This document shows positions 32,380-42,301 of a stretch of 64,000 bases of DNA, piece after piece. This stretch comes from Chrysemys picta bellii (lineage: Eukaryota > Chordata > Testudines > Emydidae), in assembly GCF_011386835.1 (NCBI RefSeq), contig NC_088792.1:37810882-37874881 (forward strand), read 5' to 3'. Under the pieces are notes generated by a model, which saw only the letters and a list, made by a program, of their open reading frames with translations, had not been told where the DNA came from and did not search any database. Position numbers and translations under genes: made by a program. How positions within the stretch are numbered: the stretch's first letter is position 1; every line of letters starts with the position of its first letter.

Positions 32380-32676
32380 GGCCTAGTGTACACTACAAAG
32401 TGATTGCTGGTATACATATACCAGCACAGCTATACCAGCAAACCTTCCTAGTGGAGGCACAGTGTATGCTGGAAAAAGTGCTTTTGCTGATATCACTTAT
32501 ATAAGTTCCCTGAACACAATAAACTATACAATGGCAAAAGGCCCTTTTTGCCAGTATAACTGCATCTACATTAAGGCTTTTTCCAGCACAGCTAGCTCTG
32601 TTAGTTAGGGGGGTGGTTTTTTCCATGATTCTAATGATATAGCTATGCAGGCAAAACTTTTAAGTGTAGATCAGGA
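32380..32676. mobile_element. Harbinger-like element
   Basis: The left end is GGCCTAGTGTACACTAC preceded by TAA. The right end is AAGTGTAGATCAGG. Internal CCAGCA/TGCTGG arms are present. Confidence 0.6.
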
Positions 32677-32677
32677 G

Positions 32678-32706
32678 ATTAGATAGATAGATAGATAGAT
32701 AGATAG
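32678..32706. repeat. (GATA)n microsatellite
   Basis: About seven GATA units directly after the Harbinger-like element. Confidence 0.9.
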
Positions 32707-32709
32707 CAT

Positions 32710-33740
32710 AAGCTAGAGGTGGAGAAAGGGTCTGCAATTCTCACTTGCAAAGCTCTGAGAACAGAGCTAGTCTAACACTTTGTTAAACAATGGTTCCAAT
32801 CCTGCAAGCCAAGGTATTTGCTAGACTGGAAGCACAATTTGTGGCAAAATTTGGTGATTTTTTTCCCAAAGAATAATTATTTGTTCATATATTTTTCCAT
32901 TATTTAGACAACTTTGAGCAAGAGCAGACTTCAGTTTGATTATGCTTTGCACTTGGTTTCAATAGCTGACGTGCCAGCATGTCAGTGAACCATTAATGAG
33001 CTGGAAGAACAATCTGATTACTTAGCACGAAAATAAGCACAGTCCTTTATGAGAGAAGAAATTTCACTGGAAAACTGTCCCACTAACATCTTGGATTCTG
33101 TGTGTCCTACAAATAACAGGTATGTCTTTTAGGTTCGAGGCATGTATACTGTATAGACCATACCTACTTCTGAAGGGTAAATTCTGCCTAGGCAATAACT
33201 GATAAGGAAGGATGGATGAAGCAATAAATGTCTCCAACATGACTGATATGTATCAGTGCCACAGGCCAAGGTTTGTTTACTACAGAAGCTATGAGACACT
33301 GTATAGTAATCTGGTTATGGAGCTGTTCATTGTTCATGTTTGTTTGTTTTTTAAAGGTGACCTGTAAAAGATTTTTTTTAAGTAGTCGATTGTTAGTGCT
33401 AGTTGCTGAGAGCCCAAATAAATTGGCTTAGAAGCATTTAATCAGTTATTTGCTTTTAAATCAGTTAGCTGGGATGGTAGTGGTGCTTTTATAGGTGTTC
33501 AAAGAACAGCTGTGGATTGCTGGATCTTCTCAGACATCCTACTTGCACTGTTACATTTGCCAGAGATTAGGTTTCTCTTTATCCAGATACCCAAGCAACA
33601 GAGATGGTCCGGGACCAAAGCCCACATTTGAACACCCCAGAACCTGTTGGAAGTTTGCATCCCAATCTGATCGTGTGGCTTGGGTCCCTCTTTGTCCAGC
33701 CAACACACAATGGTAACATCTCATTCACCATAGACTGCCC
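32710..33740. other. Intergenic, nothing recognised
   Basis: AT-rich. No exon or clear repeat is seen. Confidence 0.3.
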
Positions 33741-33749
33741 TGGATTCTG

Positions 33750-34310
33750 CAACTTTTGCAAGTAACCAAGGTGTGGGATTGCTATGTATTTATCTATGGA
33801 TACTGATGTATAATAATTTTATGAATATTGTATGTGATCAGGTCAGTGAGGTAAATCTGATCTAAATTAACGGGGGGTTGTGGGAAGAACAAACAGAAAA
33901 GCGAACAATAGATCTAGATAAGGACACTCCAGCACACAGTTGAAAGGCAATGGGGCAAACTGTTAGCTTCAAGGATCCTGTCGCCAAGAAACATGCAAGC
34001 TTGGGTTTGCCAAAGCTAAGAGCCTGGAGATCAAAAGCACTCGAAAGAGTTAAAAAGAGCTTCTCAGAGGGAGCCCGGGGCTCACCTCTGAGAAGCTATC
34101 TAGGAAGAAAGGCTGACAGAGAGAGGGAGAGACTCTTCCAAGGGGAGACTAAATAAAATGGGCCTTCACAGATCCAGGGAATGGTAAATTTTAGGGAAAA
34201 GCTACATACGTGTACAGTCTGTTTTATTGTTTTTAAAATATGTTCTCTCTGTAATGCTTTTGTTTTAAATAAATAATACATTGCTTTAAGGAGGCTATTG
34301 GGTCACTGAT
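33750..34310 (+). mobile_element. Probable solo LTR or LTR-like fragment
   Basis: It has a purine-rich centre with AGAGAGAGGGAGAG, then CTCTCTGTAATGCTTTTGTTTTAAATAAATAATAC, then GCTTTAAGGAGGCTATTGGG. The last part parallels 55010-55075 (TCTGTAAGGCTTTTACC, AATAAATGTGC), so two members of one LTR-like family are present. The ends are not resolved. Confidence 0.5.
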
Positions 34311-34401
34311 TACCATGGTCATTGCCTAGAATTGCAGGGACTGCACCTAAGTCAGACCTGCTTAAGTAATCGCAGATGATCCCAGGGGACTGCAGCCCAG
34401 G

Positions 34402-34613
34402 CAGGGCCGGCTCCAGGCACCAGCGCAGCAAGCAGGTGCTTGGGGCGGCCAACGGAAAGGGGCGGCACGACCCGGCTCTTCGGTGGCAATTCTGCAGAAG
34501 AACGAAGTGGCGCGGTGGAGCCACCGAAGTGCCGCCTATCAGTGTTTCTGCTGCTCCCCCCCCCCCCCCCGCCCCGGCCACTTGGGGCGGCAGAAACACT
34601 GGAGCCAGCCCTG
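34402..34613. mobile_element. hAT-like element with 8-bp TSD
   Basis: Ends CAGGGCCGGCTCCAGGC and CTGGAGCCAGCCCTG. The exact duplication AGCCCAGG is at 34394-34401 and 34614-34621. It has a C run at 34557-34570. Confidence 0.92.
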
Positions 34614-34747
34614 AGCCCAGGGCCTGGTCTGAGAGTGGGAGAATCACATGAGTCCATCCAGAAAGAGAAAGGACAGACTGAGACCTGAGGCCTAGAAAAG
34701 GGTGCACATCAAAAGACCAGGATGGGTTAAAAGTGCACGTCACCTGG

Positions 34748-34900
34748 TAACAGTTTCACGAACCGTTCAATGGGGATGATGATACTGACCTCCTTTGTAG
34801 AGTGCTTCGAGATCTAAAGATGAAAAGCATTATATAAAAGCTATGTCATTAATAATAATAATAATAATAATTAGTAGTAGTAGTATTACACAAGGCCCTG
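34748..34900 (-). repeat. Inverted partner of 3717-3866
   Basis: The reverse complement equals the right half of the mosaic at 3.7 kb apart from the AAT unit count and a few bases. It includes a MIR-type tail (GAGTGCTTCGAGATCTAAAGATG) and the ends beyond it. Confidence 0.85.
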
Positions 34901-35479
34901 GAGACAAGATGCAACAAAAGAGCAAAATAAACAATAGGAGGGAAAGGGAGTGGGTGGACGAGTCTAGCAGTAAGATTATCTGGTGACATAGTCAAGCTAT
35001 GTGCAAAACTTAATGGTTATCACTTTTATTTTTTAAATCCTTCCTTGAAAGCTGTTGTCTTGGAGCGGTGGTTTTCAGCACTCTGGCCTTTTTCCTCTGA
35101 CGTTTTGGTTTGCTCAAATTTGTCATATTGCTTGTGTCAGTCACACTTACTTCATGCTGCATTAGGTGAAATGCATGGGGGAGTTGCATGGCATTTCATG
35201 CCAAGATATCCCAGCACCTGACACTGAAGGATTAAAAATGATTTTTTTTAAAAATGAAAAATATTGAATCTTTTTACCAGTTCAATCGAGTTGTCAAAAA
35301 ACATTACATCAGGTCTCACTGCCCACATTTTCAGGGGAAATTCTAATGGGTGCATACACTGTCTGAGAATGCCTTTTCACCCCTACCCATGGCTAGAAAC
35401 CAGTGACATTTCACCTTCAGCAGCGGCTGTCACTTTCGTCTGGTGCCCTACACTTCTGTGACAGCTGTTACTGAATGTG

Positions 35480-35760
35480 AAATGCCTGTTACCTGTTTCT
35501 AATCCATTGCTTGCAGGGCCTTATGTCGTCTCCAGTGCTGCAGCTGTGGAATTTGCCACAGAATCCCCCTTCTTGCAGCACAACTCTGCTCCAGTATCAA
35601 AGCTTTCAATAAAGAAACAGTTTCCAGTCCTCATGATTGTGAAGATACCCTTGAAATCATAAGCCAAGTAAAAGAAATGCAGTGTTGTTTTCACAAACTG
35701 CAGACAGATTGAAAAATAGCTCTGAAGCGGTGAACTGCCCATTTACCTCAGTAGGCTGTT
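35480..35760. repeat. Ancient dispersed repeat related to 5.56-5.70 kb
   Basis: The segment GCAGACAGATTGAAAAATAGCTC and the bases after it are similar to CAGACAGCCTGAAAAATAGCTC at about 5598-5620, in the same orientation. A short minus-strand frame here is therefore judged repeat-derived. Confidence 0.4.
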
Positions 35761-35764
35761 AAGG

Positions 35765-36770
35765 ATGAAAGGCGACCATTTTAAATGTCAGCTCTGTTTA
35801 CTATTACTGGCTCTATTTCTCTGCTGAACATTTTATCAGAAACATTCAGCCAATGTTTTACCCCCACTATCCCAAACTGCCTCCCACAGATGTCAAAATC
35901 CCCAATTGCCCCCCCACCCCACCCAGCTATCAGCCTCCACGACCCTGCTAGAAACTTCTACAATGCAGATAGCATGGTCAATAAAGAAAAATCAGTGGCA
36001 TATTGAAAAATAAAAATATGTCTCAACATAAGATAACTTGTACTGATAGCAAAAGAAATAACACAGGGCCTACTGTACTGACTGTGAATATTCATATTTA
36101 AATAAAATCCTCCCTTCTTTAAATTTAAATGAGGCTGCCACCAAATTTCCACTCTGCTGCAGCAAAATGCTGCATAATGTAGGAACTTGTCATAGATTCA
36201 AGGGCCTGCTTGCAGCAGACTTCATCATGGAACCTAGCCCTTAGTTGGTGAGAAAAGACATTTAGGGTCTGTGCACTGGGAGAACACACACACCCCTTGT
36301 CTACTTGAGGGAATTGTAAAAGAGACCATCGGACCAGCCTGTGTGTTGTGTGCACTTTATCATACATTGCAGGTTTCACACTCCTTGTAGGTGCTGTATA
36401 CTTTTCACCAAATAGGATAAGAGCCCCCACCCCTTCTTCCCAAGCCCATATTTAAAGTTAGTAAATGGTAAAAAAGTACATATTGAGTTGAATTCTTCCC
36501 TTGCATAACTGATTTCAGTGGGGTCACACCAAGAATGAATTTGGACAGTTCTGTGCTGAACGCTACCCAATGGCTTTTTCATCCTTTACATTCTGCCTTC
36601 TTTCCCAGAGAGCTTGGCTCCACTAGAAAATATCATCATGTCTGAACACAGTTGTGAAGAGTCAAGTTAGCTGATATGATGCTGAATGTGATTTGTCCTG
36701 GTCTATGCTGTCCAGTCAGGATGGTGTAAGCCAACTTAACTTATTGCAATGATGTCAAACACAATAACAT
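35765..36770. other. Intergenic, nothing recognised
   Basis: No exon or clear repeat. Open frames are short. Confidence 0.3.
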
Positions 36771-36781
36771 GTTCTATAGAG

Positions 36782-37295
36782 CAGCGGTTCTCAAAATGTG
36801 GGTCGGGACCCCAAAGTGGGTCGCAACTCCATTTTAATGCAGGGCCGCCCAGAGGGTTCAGGGGGCCTGGGGCAAAGCAATTTCGGGGGCCCCTTCCATA
36901 AAAAAAAGTTGCAATACTATAGAATACTATATTCTCATGGGGCAAATTGCCCCACTTGCCCCCCCACCCGGGCGGCCCTGTTTTAATGGGGTCTCTAGGG
37001 CTGGCTTAGACTTGCTGAGGCCCAGGGCTGAAGCCCAAGCCCTACTGCCTTGGGCCAAAACCAAAGCCTGAGGCCTTCAGCCTTGGCTGGCAGGGCTCAG
37101 GTTACAGCCCTCCCACCAGGGGCTGAAGCCCTTGGGCTTCAGCTTTGCCCCCCCCCCCCCCCCGCCTTTGGTTCCCCTCCCCCCCAGGGCAGTGAGGCTT
37201 GGGCAGGCTCAGGCTTCTGTTCCCCCTCCTGGGGTCATGTAATAATTTTTGTTGTCTGAAGGGGGTCGCGGTGCAATGGAGTTTGAGAACCCCTG
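36782..37295. mobile_element. hAT-like element containing a nested hAT
   Basis: Ends CAGCGGTTCTCAAAATG and GTTTGAGAACCCCTG. The flanks TTCTATAGAG and TTCTAGAG look like a slightly decayed duplication. The host element is interrupted at 36840. C runs occur near 37147-37162. Confidence 0.85.
36840..36980. mobile_element. 141-bp hAT-like element nested in another
   Basis: Ends CAGGGCCGCCCAGAGG and CCCGGGCGGCCCTG. The exact 8-bp duplication TTTTAATG is at 36832-36839 and 36981-36988. Removing it and one duplication copy restores a continuous older element. Confidence 0.93.
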
Positions 37296-37309
37296 TTCTA
37301 GAGAGACAA

Positions 37310-38230
37310 GCCCTTATTCAGAAATGTACTAACAGTGAGTGTGAATGAACAGGGAATTCGAGAGATCAAAGATCCTCTATAGGGAACCATTTATTCCCCC
37401 TAATTTTTTGCTTTTATTTTTCAAGGTAAAGATTTATCTACCCATCGTAGAAAGTTCATACCCAGCGCTACTGGAGGTATCCATCTGAGGCATGGGTATG
37501 TTGAGACGGGCAAGGTCAAATCAGGACCTAAGGGGCAATCCTAGGGAAAATGTATGGTCCAATAACACATGGTACAACCTGAAAGACCTTCAAGTCTGAG
37601 AGAGTTCATATGTCACCATTCAAACACCACACACTCCTTACTCAGGCAGGGCCTAATCTTCTTGCAGAAAAATTTGTGATAGGAGGGGTCAAAGTATGCT
37701 AGGAAATCCATTTGGTTCATCTCCCTAAGTTGCCTCCTTATTCACCCCACAAGACGAGGGAGTTCTGGGAACACAGCTTGGAGATGCTACAGAGCCTAAA
37801 GGGAGAAACTACTTCAATTTTTGTTGGTTATAGGCAATTGTGCATAGAACGAGTCCCTCTGCAGTGCTTCCAGATCACCTCCCCCCACACTAGGAGCACA
37901 GCTACCGTGTGAGACATGTATCTCTTGGTTCTCTTCCCTTGTAGCTGCTCCCTAACCTCCATCCAAGGTGTGTAGAAAGTGGAAGAGAGGAAGCTGATAA
38001 TGCCTGGAGTATTTGTATCAATAAAAACAGCAAGAAAAGACGACATCCTGGAAGTGTAAAGAGCTAGAGTCACAAATCTGAAAAATAAAAACAGTGCATG
38101 TGTGTTTGCATGGAATTCCCGCTGTACTGACTGAGTGGAGAACTGTGGTCATATGAATTCACTCATGTTGAAAAATATGCTACAGCTCTGAGAGAGACTC
38201 AGAAAGATCTCTTGGGGGTGGGGGGAACAG
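37310..38230. other. Intergenic, nothing recognised
   Basis: No exon or clear repeat is seen. Confidence 0.3.
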
Positions 38231-38239
38231 GGACTAGAG

Positions 38240-38558
38240 CAGGGGTTCTTAACCTGGGGTGCACGCATCCCCTGGGGTGCAAGACACCCTTTCTGGGGGT
38301 GCGAGACATGCCAGATTTTTTTAGAAGGTAAATCATCGAAAACACAAATTAAGCACAGGCACGTAAGTATAACTACTTTTTTCATCAAACCTATGTATTT
38401 ATTAACATTATACATTTTTTAATGATTACTGTGATATACAAACAAAAATATATCTAGGTTTAAGAGGTGTGAGAACATATTTCTTAGGTTTACGGGGTGC
38501 GAGAACATATTTTGAGAACCAAAGGGGTGCAGGCTACAGTAAAGACTAAGAACCACTG
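38240..38558. mobile_element. hAT-like element with 8-bp TSD
   Basis: Ends CAGGGGTTCTTAACCTGGGG and AAGACTAAGAACCACTG. The exact duplication GACTAGAG lies at 38232-38239 and 38559-38566. Internal repeats of GGGGTGCGAGA are present. Confidence 0.92.
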
Positions 38559-38569
38559 GACTAGAGCAA

Positions 38570-39780
38570 TACAAGGAAAAAAAACATAAAATTAACTGGA
38601 ATATCTTAAGCCTGGGATTTCTCTAGGTGTATCGATAACCAGCAATATAAAGAGATGCAAGTGAATACACAACTTGGGAGAGGGGCATATTGTCACACGT
38701 CAGTCATTGCCATAGTATATTATTACTGGTGTAATTAGAGACTACTTGAAAAGTGTTAACTCTATCATTTGTATAGCATCTGTTCCCTGATCACACAAAG
38801 ATAAAACACACTTCAGTTATCCTGAATGTTTCTCCAGATCTGGTTGAAAGATATTGGTGGGCCCATGTGGGCCTGTTTGCACTGCTGCTGGGAGTAAATT
38901 GTACATTCTCTGCACCTGCTCTAGGGAAAAAACAGAGGATTCAATTGCCATATCACCTTTCAAGAGGCATCACACTCACCACCAAAAGCCAGCCCACCCA
39001 AAGTGCAAATGTTCAGCATCCAGTGATGAGCAGCTACCAAGACTGCATTTCCCACGCCAATGCATTATTACAACGTTAAATAATCCAGAATTGGCTCTGA
39101 GCCACAATCCCACACCTGAAAAACCTTGAACTGCCCACAGAGAACACCATTGACTTTAATGGGCCTTTCCACCAGCATAAGAACTTGTAAGCATGGAGCA
39201 ACACTTCACAATTTATAGACAAACAGCATCACTGCAACTCATACTCACATGTGCAGCCCCACTGACTTCAGTGTACTACTTTGACCACTTGAATCAGTTA
39301 GAGTTGTGGAATCAAATCCCAGCTCCTATCAGTACAGTCTAATTTCTCACCATATGCAGCTGTATTCCATATTGAACATATATTTCCCAAATCTAAAACC
39401 AAATTCCTTCCAGTAAAAATTAATAGAAGGTTTGTGTGTGTGACTTTGTGTTATGTCCCAGAATTACACTTCTTTCTCATGGTCCCCTCTCAATTTATTT
39501 CCACTTTGCTACAAACAAAGTAAAACATTTATTCTGATGAAAATCAGGGCTGGAGATAGATTTTTGTTAATTACTTGAGGTGTTAAAATCATCCTTCTCA
39601 ACAGAAATTTTTCAAGAGGCCTAAATAGGCCCTTTAATTTAGGAAAGGAGGTAAATATGTCCTATTAAATTTACTGACATTTTGATTGGCCAGGATATTT
39701 GTTGACTTCCAAATGTTTGACTGGTGTCATAGTGGGACATGGCTCTAGCAAAAGCTTTGTCTTCTATTTCAATAGTGGTA
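38570..39780. other. Intergenic, nothing recognised
   Basis: No exon or clear repeat is seen in this AT-rich stretch. Confidence 0.3.
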
Positions 39781-39796
39781 CAGCCATTAGCCATGG

Positions 39797-40421
39797 CTAA
39801 GGCTATGATTTTGTCATGGATACTTTTAGTGAAAGTCAGGGACAGGTCACGAGCAATAAAGAAAAATTCATAGAAGCCCATGACCTGTCCCTGACTTTTA
39901 CTAAAAATATCAGTGACAAAATGGGGAGCCCAGATGCGGGGTGCGCCCCCACTGCCTGCAGAGGTTGGGCAGCTGTGGGGGCCACTCTGAGCTCTGGGGC
40001 CCTCCACCACCTGTGGGGGCTTGGAGCTCCAGGATCCCCTGGCTCGGAGCTTCGGAGTACCCCCGCTGCCTGCGGCAGTTTGGAGCTCTCAGGTCCCCTG
40101 CCCCCCGTGGCAGCCAGGAGCTGCAGGGGGCCCCCGCCGCCCACGGTGGCTGGGAGCCACTGGGGGGTCTCTGCCACCTGCAGTGGCTTGGAGATTCAGG
40201 GGTTCCCCTCTGCCTGCATCGACTGGGAGGTGCGGGGGGCCCCTGCTGCCTGTGGCGGCCAGGAGCTGCGCTCCCGCTGCACACGGTGACTGGGAACTCC
40301 AGGGGGGCCCCAGCACACTTGGACATGGGGACCCTGCAGCTCCCAGCGAACAGTGCTGAATTCACGGAGGTTGCTGGAAGTCACGTATTCCGTGACTTCG
40401 GTGAAAAAATCATAGCCTTAG
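39797..40421. mobile_element. Inverted-repeat element with GC-rich core
   Basis: Left CTAAGGCTATGATTTTGTCA, right GTGAAAAAATCATAGCCTTAG. CCATGG flanks both sides. The inner parts repeat GACAGGTCACGAG and its reverse. The core is a run of related GC-rich units (GGGAGC..CTGCGG), which creates long but meaningless open frames on both strands. Confidence 0.75.
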
Positions 40422-40424
40422 CCA

Positions 40425-41385
40425 TGGCCTCTTCTTCACTCTGCACAAGCTCAAAGAGGAGTTCTGTAGCTTATGTATCTCTGACACTCCCAAGATACTA
40501 AATACTGTGGACTACTCTCCACCTTCTGAATTTTGGATTATTTTTTTCCAGTCATATCTCATTTCTATTCCATATACCATCTATGAAGTCTAGGTATAAA
40601 GGCTATATCACTCAACCTGCATTTGTGAATTGCATGGATTCCAGGCAGCCAAAGCAGTCCATGACTGACTGGTTTGATGACCTAGCTGGAAGAGTTCCTG
40701 CATAGTCAAGAGAAAGCAATGATTTATTTTTTCAAATACCCAGAGAGTTATATTTAGTTAAATGCTATAAAGGAAAAGCTCAAAGTAAAGTTCACCTTGA
40801 ATGCTTCTATGGAACCTCACGTATTCTGTTGGTATTGAGTCAACTTTGAACTTGCACGTGGTTTGTTGTCAATTTTTGCTAGCCAAGGGCATTTCTTCCT
40901 GGTGATTTAGTTTTCAAGCAATAGAATTCAGTTCATATAAAACTAAATGCATGACAGAAAATCTGCCTCCAAAACAACTGCACACAAATGACATTTTTGA
41001 CAGAAATCTTGTCAAAGTACAGTGTACAAAGTTGTCTGTTATCCATAATGTGTTTTGCTGAGTGTCTACTTGTCAAATGTGTTTGCTACGTGTCTAGAAA
41101 AGTATTTTTCATTTTTTACTTCAAATGACTTGCATTTTGTTTCTCTTTACAACCAAAGAAGAGAAAATGTTACCAAACAGCCCACCAGGAAATCACACCA
41201 CATGGCTGTAGAGTTGGGGCAGAGGGTGGGGGAGGAATGGTAGTGTCCTGGTTCATCAGCAGTCATGAATACAAATACAAACCTCTCATCATATCTCTCA
41301 AAGCATGCATTCCACATGCAGATGACCCTGGTTATTGATGGAAGCACTTTGTTGACAATCAGCCAAGCTTCCCACAGGCATAATT
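40425..41385. other. ARMC3 downstream flank, nothing recognised
   Basis: AT-rich flank beyond the end of ARMC3. No exon is seen. Confidence 0.3.
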
Positions 41386-41538
41386 AACCACCCCCAATGA
41401 GTGGCAGTAGCTACATCGGTGGGAGAGACATAGCTTTTGTCAGTGAAACTTATGTCGGCCAGGGGTGGGGTGTGTTTTTTCACACCCCTGACCGACAAAA
41501 GTTTTGCCGACAAAACTGCTGGTGTAGACAAAGCCTAA
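41386..41538. mobile_element. Harbinger-like fragment with internal palindrome
   Basis: Right end GTGTAGACAAAGCCTAAG. The centre has TTCACACCCCTGACCGACAAAAG with its complement to the left. The left end is degraded. Confidence 0.5.
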
Positions 41539-41621
41539 GACAATTCTTAGTACTTTGCTTATTTTGACAAAAAAGATATTATAAATTGGTTTAACCATGT
41601 CTAATTATTTCATTAGCTTTG

Positions 41622-41840
41622 TATTCTCCTCACCTCGTGTACTCCCATTAACATCAATGGAAGATGAGAGAGACAAAGGAAAAGAAAACAGACCCTTTAG
41701 TTCTTAAATACTTTAAACACATTTACTGGGAGAAATGATAATGCACAGTCAAGTATTATGCCCACCAATATTGACAGTCTGGATCTCTACATTTTATTCT
41801 ATAATACAGCATCAAATAAAATGAATAACATGTCTAACGT
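41622..41840 (-). repeat. Inverted partner of 3468-3686
   Basis: 219 bases whose reverse complement matches 3468-3686 with about two changes. It lies about 200 bases beyond the ARMC3 polyadenylation signal. Confidence 0.9.
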
Positions 41841-42034
41841 GTCAAACTCAGATACCTAAAATGAGATGCCTAAATTCACAGTCTGGATCACAAACAAGGA
41901 TTTAGAGTAGACACCTAAAATGGATATTTAAGAACTGAAGTGCCTCTTTAGACAACTTAATGTGGGAATAGGTGCTTTAATTTCAGCACCTAAGACTGAA
42001 AGTTGGGCCCACAAATCTTTATGTTTCATACAAA

Positions 42035-42040
42035 TTTATT
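42035..42040 (-). terminator. ARMC3: Candidate ARMC3 polyadenylation signal
   Basis: AATAAA on the minus strand, about 50 bases after the ARMC3 stop codon. It would give a very short 3' UTR. No transcript data are available to confirm use. Confidence 0.5.
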
Positions 42041-42091
42041 AATGAAATCTCTTTAAAAATACTTTCTTTTTGAAGAGATCTGACATTAGGA

Positions 42092-42301
42092 TTAAATACG
42101 TTGGTAGTGATCTGCCTCTGCACTACCTTGCTTCATTAAGCAGCCTGGCTGGTACATTAGATCTACAATATACATTTGAGGAGGAAGTAGAAGCCCAGTT
42201 ATTCCTTGAGGAGAATCGTCAACTAATTTAACTTCATTCCAAGCTCTGCCGTATTCTCCACGAACTAAACTACAGCCAATGCCAATTCTGTCTGCTATAA
42301 C
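42092..42301 (-). CDS. ARMC3: ARMC3 last exon with stop codon
   Basis: 210 bp: 69 codons plus TAA (42094-42092). The acceptor is TTTCATAG before 42301, phase 0. It contains IADRIGIGCSLVRG, EYGRAWNEV and MYIVDLMYQPG, the end of the EDR1-type domain. Confidence 0.96.
   Translation of the reverse strand, partial: VIADRIGIGCSLVRGEYGRAWNEVKLVDDSPQGITGLLLPPQMYIVDLMYQPGCLMKQGSAEADHYQRI

Noticed and set aside
35521..35742. Minus-strand frame faintly like a BRICHOS-type exon, with a fair splice acceptor
   Set aside because: Similarity is weak, no partner exon is nearby, no such gene is expected at this locus, and the flank is related to a repeat copy at 5.6 kb.
39816..40501. Long open frames on both strands (up to 186 codons)
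   Set aside because: They lie inside an inverted-repeat element whose GC-rich core repeats similar units. The residue patterns are periodic translation of repeats.
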